Origin: Eleginops maclovinus
Taxonomy: Eukaryota > Chordata > Actinopteri > Perciformes > Eleginopidae
Length of the DNA stretch: 64,000 bases
Reading direction: 5' to 3'
Assembly (NCBI RefSeq): GCF_036324505.1
Contig: NC_086352.1
Coordinates: 36,898,881-36,962,880, forward strand
Under the pieces are notes generated by a model, which was given only the letters and a program-made list of their open reading frames with translations, did no database searches and was not told where the DNA came from. Positions within the stretch are counted from its first letter, which is position 1. The number at the start of each line of letters is the position of its first letter. The position numbers and the translations under genes are program-made. Of the stretch, positions 1 to 11,870 are shown piece by piece.

Positions 1-1407
<1,407 letters not shown>

Positions 1408-1554
1408 TGTTTTGCACGGACTTCTGGTGGAGAGACGAATGGAGTAGACGCTTGCATCGCGCTCTCCCGCACTGTCCTGAAAAAACATAACTCTTTATAA
1501 CCCAAATCCGACACGACTCTCTAGTAATAGTGAGTAATATCTTCTTCATGATTC

Positions 1555-2390
1555 ATGACCTCCAAAACTAAGCAGACTAAGGAAAAAGACACCAAAAGAG
1601 ACGACTCCTCCGCCGCGGCTAGCCAGATTAGCATGCCCGCTCTGACTAGCTTGCTGGAGGAGCACCGCCAGTCCATATCGACAGCGCTGTCTGCTGACCT
1701 CAGGTTGGCGTTTGCCTCTCTTGAAGCTAAACTAGACACAGTACAGGCCACAGTGACTGACTTTGGTGAACGAATTGCGAGTTTGGAGACCAACGCCAAC
1801 TTAACTGAACGACGTATCCAGGCCCTCGAAGTACCATGCTCCACTTTAGCAGAGGCTTGTGCTAAGATCTAAACCAAGAACATCGAGGGACGAAGCCGGC
1901 TTAACAACGTCCGGCTTAACAACGTCAGGATTGTCGGCCTGCCAGAGTCCATAGAGGGTCCACGACCCACGACCATTTTCTCTGAAGTCCTGATGGAGAT
2001 ATTCGGGGACCAAGTGCTACAAACCCCACCAGAGCTAGACCGAGCCCACTGCTCCCTAGCTGCTAAACCACGACAGGGAGACAGGCCCAGGCCTGTGATC
2101 GTATGTTTTCACCGACACCAGACCAAAGAGCTGATAATCCGGGAGCCCGCAAACGGAGGAATGACTTGAAGTACCGTGACTCGCCGGTCCGCATCTGGGA
2201 CTATTGCCCCGACGTCTTAGAGCAACGTACGGCCTACCGCGATGTCATGGCTAAGCTGTATAACCTAGGCCTCCGACCAGCTCTCATTTACCCAGCAAAG
2301 CTTCAAATCACCAAGAAAGATGGCAATAAGAAACGTTTCTCCTCAGTCGAAGAAGCCACTGCCTTCGTGAGGTCCGCGCCCATCCCATGA
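1555..2390 (+). pseudogene. L1 ORF1p-like RNA-binding protein, broken
   Basis: The first 105 residues form a charged leader and a coiled coil (heptads around LEAKLDTVQATV and RIASLETNANL). A TAA follows at about 1870. After it the same frame continues with the typical L1 RRM region (RIVGLPESIEG, then ELDRAHCSLAAKP). The frame then shifts near 2145 into the C-terminal domain (YRDSPVRIWDYCPDV to SAPIP). In L1 elements this protein trimerises and packages the element RNA. A 15-bp unit is duplicated in tandem at about 1898-1928. With one nonsense codon and one frameshift it cannot make full-length protein. Confidence 0.85.
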
Positions 2391-3271
2391 TGTTGCTTCT
2401 CTGCCCCGACTTTGTAGTCGGTGTTCAGGCTAATCTACTAGTGGCTAATGCTAATATCGTTACCGGCTTCGGGATGACTCGCCCACCCGGTAAGAGTGTC
2501 TCGACACGATAACACTTAACACACAGTGACTGTGAACTCTTACTAGTGTCGTACGATGCTTTTTGAACACTGGGACTCTTAGTTTTAATAAAACGCCGTC
2601 TGGGCTTGTTGAACCGATGTTGTGTATGGAGTCTGCCCCTGTTTGTTTTGGTTAACCCTTGACCATACTTTTCATTTTTATTAGGGGTAATATTAGTTAA
2701 ACGTTTAATACAAAGATGCCTGGAATTCTGTTGAATGTTTTATTTATTTTTTTTATATATGCTACGTGAAGATGCAGCCTCTCTACTTATGTCATTGATT
2801 TCTATTCCTGGGGCATATCGCCCCCTACTGCTCTAAAGGGATGGCATGGTGGGAAAACTTGCATTGTTATTTCTTTGTCTAAAAATACTCTGGGGGAATT
2901 TTCCACAGTGACTGTTGTATTTGTTTTTGCTCACATGTGAGTAGTTTGGTTTTAGACCTTGCAATGTGGGAGGCACTTAAACTTTTCTCTGTTATTGTCT
3001 GACTGTCTATTCTATAAGGGTTACATTTTGTCCTGCGGGAGTGGTGGAGTTATGGGGATCAGTGAGTATATAAAAACAACAACTGGAAGCTATAGGGGTT
3101 TTAAATGTGTTAATAGGGTTTTCTATTGTTGTTGTGTTTTTGTTTTTGTTTGTTTAGTTTTTTCTTCTCTCCTCTCTTCTCTTTCTTTTCTTTCCCTGTT
3201 CTCTTTATGTTGTTCCCCCTCCCCCCTAAAAGCATCGTCACTGTACATCTTCCCTTAACCAAGGGTGAGTA
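2391..3271 (+). other. L1 ORF1-ORF2 spacer
   Basis: About 880 bp without a convincing reading frame, T-rich toward its 3' end. It is internal to the L1 by position. Confidence 0.6.
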
Positions 3272-3510
3272 ATGTATAACACAATTACACCTCAAAACCA
3301 GAGCTGCAGGTTTGTGTCGTGGAATGTTAGGGGAGTCAATGGAACAATTAAGAGGGACAAAGTGATTTCACACTTGAGACAACTCAGAGGGGATATTTAT
3401 TTCCTTCAGGAACCTCACCTCAAGTCCTCTGAGATTTCACATATTAAAAGACCTTGGATGAGTCATGTATTTCATTCTAAATTTTCCGCGAGGGCGAGAG
3501 GGGCGGCAAT
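3272..3510 (+). pseudogene. L1 ORF2, N-terminal endonuclease part
   Basis: The frame opens with MYNTITPQNQ and carries the start of an AP-type endonuclease: WNVRGVNG, then FLQEPHL with the metal-binding Glu. It runs to ARGAAI, where the DNA transposon at 3511 interrupts it. The next L1 codons resume at 8304. If one AT of the target duplication is dropped, the frame rejoins as AAIII-SKN with no codon lost, which fixes the insertion point to the base. The original protein nicks target DNA for target-primed reverse transcription. Confidence 0.9.
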
Positions 3511-3523
3511 AGGCTAAGAGCAC
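3511..3523 (+). repeat. Left terminal inverted repeat of the ISL2EU-type element
   Basis: AGGCTAAGAGCAC pairs with the complement of 8289-8301 at 11 of 13 positions and directly abuts the AT duplication. Confidence 0.85.
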
Positions 3524-3622
3524 AATGGAACTTCCAGCTAACTTCCGTGTGTTGCGTGTACGCTCGACAACTTCCGGTAGGTCGTGTTGTTGTGGTGATT
3601 TCCCGGAGATGCTAGTTTCGAG

Positions 3623-4927
3623 TTGGTGAGTAATAGAGTAAAATGTAGTACAATGAGCGGATTTCGGATAAAAGAGAGAAAGATGTCGTATCAACGAGTC
3701 AAAAAGTCGGCCCTACATTGTTATGTACCCCTTTGTACAAATTCGTCTCGGTACAATAGTACTATTAGCTTCCATAGCTTTCCGGTTGATGTGTCTGTGC
3801 GAGCCGAATGGATGGTGAAGGTACAGCGGGACGACTTCATACCAAGCAAGGTTACTCGTGTTTGCAGCAGGCATTTCATAAAGGACGATTTTGTTGTCAA
3901 TCCGGGGAAATTGAGGAGGTTGAAGAAAGGGACCGTCCCTGCTCTTTTTGCTTGGAATAACTTTCAAGTACCAACACCGAGGGCGAGCGTGTGGGAGCGG
4001 AGACCCAGAGCTGAGAGCCATCCTCTTGTCGACCCAGAAGAAGAGATGGAGGTGGCTCCCCTCGCACCGGATCATGATTATTGTTTAACTCAAACAACAG
4101 CTATGATCGCGGATCAGTTGGCCGAAGAGAATGAAAGTCTTTGCCAGAAAATGAAGGAGATGGAGCTGCAAATTGAGGCTCTCCAGCTGCGGAGTTGTTT
4201 TGGATTGAGGCGATATGCCGGGTCGGACGAGGAGGACATCCGATTTTATACCAGGTAAATCGTAATTAAGGTTGTTTTGGATTGCAGAAAGCTGATACTG
4301 ATATTATCATATGACACAGCACTTAAATACATGCCTTGTACCATATTAACGAGCCTGCTAATACCAGACTCTTTGAATCATGTAGCTGGTAGATGCTACT
4401 AGATGGTAGCCTACATTTTAACATTGATAGACTAAAAATCACACAAGTCCTATACTTCAGTGAAAGTAAAGATGGGCTACACATGGTTAAATATGTCTCC
4501 GGTAAAAGACCACCTTACAAGAGTATTTTAATTTAACCACAGTGCCACAAGAGTATTTTTCTTCAAGTGTCAAATATCAAAAGTAAAATTACTGTCATTT
4601 ATGATTAATGATATGATTAGGCCGGAAAATGTACTACCTACAGCACTCAGTCAGATGTTTAGGCACAGCCATTCGTTAAGTCTTCTCTTCATGTAAATTA
4701 GTAGTAGTAAAAAGTAAGATAATTGACCTTGTGTAACTAAATTAGTCCACCATGACTAACAATGTTATTTTTTTGTATTTAGTTTGAAAGATTCCATTCC
4801 ATTCTGGAGGCTCATCGAGCCAGCAACATCAAGGATGATCCGTGTGACAAGTGCCAAAGAAACATCGGTCTGTGTGGCAGAGAAGAAAACATCCCACAAA
4901 TCAACCAAGTTGCTGCTATTTATTTGA
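3623..4927 (+). pseudogene. THAP-domain transposase, catalytic domain missing
   Basis: Exon 1 (start at 3623, 3653 or 3683, to 4254) begins with a THAP zinc finger: CYVPLC, then C-SRHF about 50 residues later, then the GTVPALF signature. A short coiled coil around LAEENESLCQKM follows. It ends in RYAGSDEEDIRFYT, a stretch typical of fish THAP/DDE_Tnp_4 transposases. The frame stops at 4256, but the boundary reads CAG|GTAAAT, a good splice donor. Splicing to an acceptor at 4781-4782 continues the protein in phase as FWRLIEPATSRMIRVT, again matching the transposase N-terminal half, until a TGA at 4925. The HTH and DDE regions that should follow are absent. The product could at most bind DNA. 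The intron is inferred, not shown. Confidence 0.8.
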
Positions 4928-5222
4928 CAAACAATATACTGATTCACACCACAATTTAGTTTTGCCTTACATATACTGACTTGTATTTTAATTAAATTAT
5001 TTATTTAAAATCTATATCAACTTTATTTCCCTTCATTTCCCTCAAGTGGTCCTCACACATATTGAATATTGGTTTAAAATCTAGCAATACATTGGTGTGT
5101 ACACTTTGAGTGAAGTGGTCAATCCTAAACATTTTACAACTCCATAAATAAACTTAAAACAACCCACTTGAAGGCCTCACATTATAATGAGAAATCAACC
5201 AGAACAAGACATTTCTAAGAAT

Positions 5223-8201
5223 TCATTGTTTACTGATCATACAACAGATATTTATGTAGGTATGTGTAGAAAAAAAAGAAGTCTGCTCTCTCTCTCTTAT
5301 TTTTTGTATCACATCACTGTCCCTGTATATTCTTTGAATCAGGGTGTCTTCCTCCGCAAACACCACAAAATCGCACCACTCCATCCCCGTTAGGAGCAGC
5401 TGACCCTGCACCTGCCAGTAGTAGCCATGACCTGGCTTCAATTCCAGGTTGCCGTCTTTCATTTTCAGATGTGGATAATCCACATAGCTTTTAATGTTTG
5501 GACATTTTATTTCCACGAGGCCGAATTCAGAACACTCTGTTGGGTCAAAGACAACCCCATCTGGGGATGTGCCTAACCAGGGTGTGTCAGGGTGTATAAC
5601 AAAACCACAAGGGTAGTGGTTCACCCTCTTGAGCTGGCAATACTCCTCGATGGCATCATCTTCCATTTCGAGACCCCTCTTCATTGCTGCTGTCTGACGG
5701 ACCCCTTAGAGCAACCGGTCAGCCATCTTTTCTAAGGTGCAAGGTTTTGCATGGCATATTTCCCCAAAATGTGATGAGGTGAGTCTAAGTTTTCTCAGTC
5801 TATGCCAGTCTGTAGATGCACTTTGGCCCCTAGTTGCACCCTCTATGTTCTTAGCCATTTCCCAGGTAACCTCAAGTGACTTGAAGTGCAGCTGTTGATG
5901 CTCAGAGAAAACAGACATAAAGCACGATGTTTCCAGTCTGCAGCCAGCCAATGGCAAATCTGGACGTGGTGGAGCATCAGGGTGAGCAACAGAGCGACTT
6001 CTTGCCATGGGTTGTTGATATGAAAGAGGACTACCTACTTGTACCAAACCAAGTGCACAGTTCACCAGTGGCACCTCACAGGTGATACCCATTGTACAAA
6101 TGGTTGGTGCAGAAACAGGGGTGAACTCTTTGTAGATCTCTGACACTTTGAGAACAGACAGGTCCAGCAACTCTCCACTGGTGGCTTTGTACAGTGTGGA
6201 CCTATATGAAAAGTGGATAAACATCAGTAAGATACATCATGTAATAACTAAACATAACAAAACTACAGTTTTCTTGATTGGTTGAGAAAAGTAGGCCTAA
6301 CAAATTAATTAAAAGGCTACTAACTAGAAAACAAATTCTCACCTTACTCCCTCGGCCATGGTCCTCTGCTTTGGTTTGGCAGACATCACAGCCATCTTTT
6401 CGATGGGACCTGGTTTAATACCCTGTGAATATAGGTCACAAATAGCAGGGATGAGCTTATGATGTCGGTGGGTAGATGTAGTATTGTTATTATTGTTCTG
6501 TCCTCACCAGGCGCCCATTCACTTGACTAGACAGACAGCTAACAATAGAACGATGGAATGACTTTCTGAGGCAGAAGTGGGTTTTGAACATTTACTCCAT
6601 CCTTCAAGTTTACAGAATTCTTCCTTTTCTCCTTCGTAAACTAAATAAACAAACAGAAATGTACATAAAAGTGTGTTTGCTTCATCCTTCTACATACATA
6701 CACAGTGTAGCATAGAAATCACGTGAGGAAAATAACATACTAGTTAGCTTGCTCGCTCTACATGACTTGCAGAAGTTCTTCAGACATTCTATCTACACAA
6801 AAACGATTTATTGCCATTAATGTGACTACAAATTAACTTAAGATGCATAAAAGCATAAATTGGTCCTTCATACACAAAATCATAAACATTGACTTACAAG
6901 CAAAGCCTTAACAAGGGCAAGAACGTCCTTCAAGGAGGAGCATCTCTTCACCTTGGCATGTTCTGACTCAACTGAAGTAATGAACTTCCTACTCTAGCTA
7001 GATTTGACATCACAGGAAGTTACATCAGCTGAAGGTAAGTATCAAAATAAAAGGCAGGATTAATAATGAGTGTTTCCTCACTAGAAAGACACTAGGTGGC
7101 GCTAAAACCCCCAAAAATTCCAATGCCATGACAATTATAGTTACATTATTCCCGAGACTTGCCATGGTTCTTGGCTTGTGCCACTGTTGTTCACTCTCCG
7201 TACAGCTCAGCACTGGTGGAACAACTGGAATGTCAAGCTGTGAATAATGTGCAGACTGGAAAAGTAGGGCCACACAATGGTTACACAACACTGATCCAGC
7301 TACACATGTACAGCTGTGATGGACCAGCTCTACAGAAACTGAATCCTTCAGCCCCACCTGTAGCAAGATGTAAAAAAATTTAAAAAAAAATTAATAATCT
7401 TTTTCTTTAGATTTGTTCTGTGTTGGTGTTGTCAGTGATACAGTCTATTTGATTTGCAGGTACACATATTATCCCCACTTAAAAATTGCAGTATACCTAG
7501 CTAGACTCCACAGGTTCAAATAAACTTTTAGACATATCTTATGTATTATACCTAGCTGGGATGTTCACCATACATGGGAAAGCAAACTATACTACACCAC
7601 TGGTTGCTATCAGTGAAAACACAGTAGTACGGCAGCATACACTGGTAGATTATAACGTGAATTGGTTAACCTAGAGAGCAAAGAACCAAAATAACACGGT
7701 TAACCCAGGAACATGGGTAACTATCTTAACGCTACATTCATCCTACACTCAAACTGTGAGGTGGTTTTGACTTGTCCATTGACGGATGACATAACGCCCT
7801 CACACACACTACTCCTGTCACTGGATCTTTCCTGGACACTGAGGGGAAATACAACACCGAAATTAAAATAAACACAACCAGTTGCTAATCGTATCAACAT
7901 AACAACGTATTGAATAACACTTAAAGTATTTAGTACATTTACACGATTTGATTTAGAAGTATTTAGCTGCTAGATATTCAATGTAGCTTGCTAACGTTAA
8001 CAGCTGAGCTGACAGCTGAGACGTTAGGTAACGCAAACAGCTTGACTTACCTTCAAAGTTGTGGATGTAACTTGATATGTACAGTTTAAATCCCTTTTCA
8101 CGCTTACAACCGGGTGCAGGTGAACAGTGGTCGACCATCCTGTGGACGTCTTTCACGTCAATCTTTGGGAGACCTTGTAGACACCGGGTGAAATATGCCA
8201 T
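5223..8201 (-). pseudogene. SWIM zinc finger / YqaJ-type nuclease gene, one nonsense codon
   Basis: The gene reads leftward in at least four exons. Exon 1 (8201-8051) starts MAYFTRCLQGLP and ends at a GTAAGT donor. Exon 2 (7357-7163) carries a SWIM finger, CTC then CNHC, and ends at HKPRTM before a probable GC-AAGT donor. Exon 3 (6422-6343) encodes GIKPGPIEKMAV. Exon 4 (6201-5223) holds the nuclease core, with GTSPDGVVFDP and LVEIKCP, the YqaJ/lambda-exonuclease-like Asp and Glu-x-Lys motif. Exons 2-3-4 join in phase. Exons 1 and 2 do not, so an exon between them is probably lost or unrecognised. A TAA at 5706-5708 interrupts exon 4. Beyond it the frame continues for over 150 codons. In this transposon group the YqaJ protein is an accessory factor of unproven role. 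Confidence 0.8.
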
Positions 8202-8288
8202 CTTTTCACGATCAAAACCAAAAACTGCAGTGAACCGGAAATGGGTACGCGTACACTCAAGGCGCCGGAAGTAGAACTCCTTAGTTAC

Positions 8289-8301
8289 GTGCACGTAGCC
8301 T
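8289..8301 (-). repeat. Right terminal inverted repeat of the ISL2EU-type element
   Basis: GTGCACGTAGCCT is the imperfect complement of 3511-3523. It is followed by the second AT at 8302-8303. Confidence 0.85.
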
Positions 8302-11231
8302 ATTATTATTAGCAAAAATATAACATTTGAACCAACAAAATCTATTGAGGACCCTAATGGGCGTTTTGTGGCCGTATCAGGCAGGCTGTTTGACATCCCA
8401 GTTATTTTAGTGAGTGTCTACGCCCCTGTATGGGATGATGACAAATTTATCACCCATCTTTTCTCTTCCCTTCCTGACATAGACAGTCATTACCCGATTA
8501 TAGGTGGCGATTTCAACCTTATTCAGGATCCTGTTCTAGATAGGTCCTCCTCTAGACCCCTTACTTTATCCAACTCTGCTACCACATTGAAATCTTTTTT
8601 AAACCAGCTTGGCCTAAGTGATCCCTGGAGATCTCTTAATCCATCCACCAAAGCCTTTTCGTTTTTCTCCCACGCTCATCGTACATACTCAAGAATTGAC
8701 TTTTTTTTCGTTGATAATAGGCTATTGCATTGGGTCAATTCAAGTGAGTATCACAGTATAGTTATTTCGGACCATGCTCCTACATCAGTTGTCATAACTT
8801 TCCCTAACCGCAGCCCTCCACACACACAATGGAAACTGTCCCACTTGTTACTGAATAATCCACGTTTTCAAAAATTCTTCCAGGAGGAAATAGCCAACTT
8901 CTTTCAGACAAACGACACCCCAGACATCACGAGAAGCACTCTATGGGAGGCGTGTAAAGCATATCTGAGGGGACAGGCGATCTCGTTTGCCTCCCGGCAG
9001 AAAAAGGCGGACACGGAAAGGATGGTCTGGCTCTCGGATCAACTATTGAAAATTGACACACAATATGCCGCCTCCCCCACTCCCTCTCTTTATGACCAAC
9101 GTTTTAAATTTCAGGCTGAGCTCGACCATTTGTCAACATCCAAGGTTGAAACAAAATTGTTAAAAACAAGGCAACGTTACTTTGAAATGGGAGATAAGGC
9201 GGGCAAACTTCTCGCCCATCAGGCTAGAACTGCTGCTCTCTCGAGACTGATCCCCAGGATAAAATTGCCATCAGGAGCAGTGGTCACCGACCCCAAATTA
9301 GTAAATGATGCGTTTTTAAATTTCTATTCTGACCTGTACACTTCAGAGTACCCGCCCGAAATCTGGAAGAGCCACAACCCCCTAGATATGCTTACATATC
9401 CCAAAGTCGATAGTAATCTGGCTGACAAACTAGGCACACCTATCTCATTGGCGGAGGTGCAGGAGGCGGTTGGACAGCTACAAAATGGCAAGTCCCCTGG
9501 CCCAGACGGGTTTGTAGTAGAATTCTACAAAGCAAATTCGAACCTAATAACCCCACATTTGGTTAATGTCACAACACATACAATGAATCTTTTACTAGTG
9601 GCAGATTGCCCCCAACCCTATCTGAAGCTAACATTTCTCTTTTGTTAAAAAAAGACAAGGATCCCCTTGAATGTAGCAACTATAGGCCCATCTCACTTTT
9701 AAATGTGGACCAAAAGATTCTCACCAAGGTCCTAGCCACTCGTATGCAGCAAGCCCTGCCTGCCCTGATTTCCACAGACCAGACTGGGTTCATGGCTGGA
9801 AGGAATTCGTCATTTAACACCAGACGACTTCTCAACATTATCGGCTCCCCCAACCCTGTCATACCTAAGGTGGTAATTTCTTTAGACGCTGAGAAAGCGT
9901 TTGACTGGGTTGAGTGGGAGTATCTGTACTACATCCTGTCAAAACTTGGCTTCAGCTTTGACTTTATTGCATGGATTAGACTGCTTTATGACTCCCCAAC
10001 TGCCCATATCCTTACAAATGGTGTGAGGTCGCCCTCCTTTGCCCTTCGTAGAGGCACCAGACAGGGATGCCCCTCTCCCCCCTCCAATTTGCTTTAGCTG
10101 TCGAACCACTTGCCATCTGGCTTCGGGGGGAGGAGAGAATCGAGGGTATCACCAGCAATAATTTCAACCATAAGCTGTCCTTGTACGCGGACGATTTGCT
10201 GTTGTATGTATCAAACCCGGCCTCGTCCATCCCTGTTATTACAGACATTCTAACCCAATTTGGCAGATACTCTGGCTATAAATTAAATTGTAATAAAAGC
10301 GAACTTCTCCCTATCAACCGCCTGTCTAGGAAGATGCCACCATCCTCTTTCCCATTTAGGGTCTTCTCAGAGGGGTTTCGATATCTAGGCGTATTCGTCG
10401 CTGCTTCCTTCGAGGACCTCTTCAACAAAAATTTGTAAGCTTGATATGACTCGCTGGTCCTCTCCCCTTTTCCCTAACTGTTAGAGTTAACATGGTAAAG
10501 ATGGTGATTCTCCCTAAATTCGTCTATTTGTTCCAGCATATTCCAATTTTTATGAGAAAATCCTTTTTTCAGCAGCTAGACCAGACAATATCGTCGTTTC
10601 TGTGGTTGAACAAGCCACCCCGTATTAAAAAAGCTGTTTTACAACTCCCCAAAAAGCTGGGCGGTCTCGTACTACCCAATCTCATCCAATATTACTGGGC
10701 ATGCAACGTTAACAAACTTATTCATTGGTTTGACAGAGGAGCTGACACAGGTCCCTCATGGGCTCAGATAGAACTACGGTCCTCAAAGTTTTCTTTACAG
10801 TCCCTCCTTACCGCGCGACTCCCTCTCGAGATTCATAATGTCTCACAGAACCCTGTTGTTACCAACTCCCTGAAAATTTGGATGCAATTCCGTAAACATT
10901 GTGGCTTGAATGAATCTTCAACTTTAGCCCCGATTGTTAAAAACTATCTATTTCCACCCTCCCTGTCAGACCCTACTTTTAATATCTGGCGAAACAAAGG
11001 CCTGCTGCATGTCAAGGACCTTTACAAAAAAAACATTTTTACTGATTTTACAGAGCTTGCAGCCAGGCTCGAATTACCTCACTCTAACTTTTTCCGTTTT
11101 CTTCAAGCCAGGCACTTTGTCCAAACCACCTACCCTCACTTCCCCAGCCACCCACCCGGGTCTCTGATTGACTCCTTGCTCACCCTCGACCCTGACCAAA
11201 GATGCTCCATCTCAGTGATCTACAACTCCAT
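8302..11231 (+). pseudogene. L1 ORF2, endonuclease C-terminal half and reverse transcriptase
   Basis: The frame resumes after the DNA transposon with the rest of the endonuclease: SVYAPVWDDD, GGDFN, and the catalytic SDHAP. The reverse transcriptase follows, with SPGPDGF, NYRPISLLN, LDAEKAFDWVEW and the active-site LYADDLLLY. The thumb and connection region ends with SISVIYNSI. Frameshifts occur near 9590, near 10070 and between 10438 and 10490, so no intact polymerase can be made. At 11231 a BEL/Pao element interrupts it, and the frame continues at 15004 or later (IYNSI-DSLNPDQ once the duplication is removed). In life this enzyme copies L1 RNA at the nicked target. Confidence 0.93.
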
Positions 11232-11788
11232 TGTCAAGTTATCCAGATGTTAAGATTCAGATTCAGCTCTGCCCAAACTTGAAAACGGCTTGTTCAACAC
11301 AAATAATGCAAGGGGACAAATCTGTTCCGTTCTGGTGATTTATTTTCTTTCAGATTGATGGCACAAAGTGAAATTCCAGAGGAAGAATAGGTTGATAACC
11401 TTTAAGAAACAAAAGTATGCATCAGTACGCATCAATCATGATCATTAAACTAAACATCTCATTTAAATTCAAAACAGATCAAAATCAAACAGAAAACAGC
11501 AAACAAATGATTCTTTCAAACTAAATATTTGAAGTCCATCCCAGTTGCGTCTGTGGTTGAACATGAGCTGTCAGTAGGCTGAGGAGACCGAGCAAAGAGG
11601 GCTCGCCGAGCTAACTCCAAACATTTTATACTCATGCTTGATTAGAGGTGCGCAGGTGAAATCGGTCCCTCCAGAAACATGGGTTGCATCCTGTCTGTTG
11701 GGTGTCTGGGTGAGCTCTCTCTGCCCCCTTCAGGCCTGGAGTTCCTCCACAGATACTGGTCCTATGCTCACACTTGTTTGACGCCACA
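11232..11788 (-). repeat. BEL 3' LTR (left copy)
   Basis: Nearly identical to 14447-15003. Read on the minus strand it has a TATAAAA box near 11620 and an AATAAA near 11340, a plausible promoter and poly(A) arrangement. Confidence 0.92.
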
Positions 11789-11870
11789 CCTCCCACTTGA
11801 CCTCCTGGTTCTTGAACCCAAGGAGGTCACAGCACCTTAGTGTTGGGCAGGGTTAGTTTAAGTTGCCCTT

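Larger units (their letters stand above)
3511..8301 (+). mobile_element. ISL2EU/IS4EU-type DNA transposon inserted in L1 ORF2
   Basis: The element is 4,791 bp. Its ends are imperfect inverted repeats (AGGCTAAGAGCAC on the left, AGGCTACGTGCAC read inward from the right, 11 of 13 matching). AT flanks it at 3509-3510 and 8302-8303. Removing the element plus one AT restores the L1 endonuclease frame, which confirms a 2-bp duplication. It carries a THAP-domain protein on the plus strand and, convergently, a SWIM/YqaJ gene on the minus strand. As I recall the family, ISL2EU elements of the PIF-Harbinger/ISL2EU/Spy group have AT duplications, a THAP/DDE transposase and a YqaJ accessory protein. This copy lacks the DDE catalytic part, so it is non-autonomous now. 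Confidence 0.88.
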
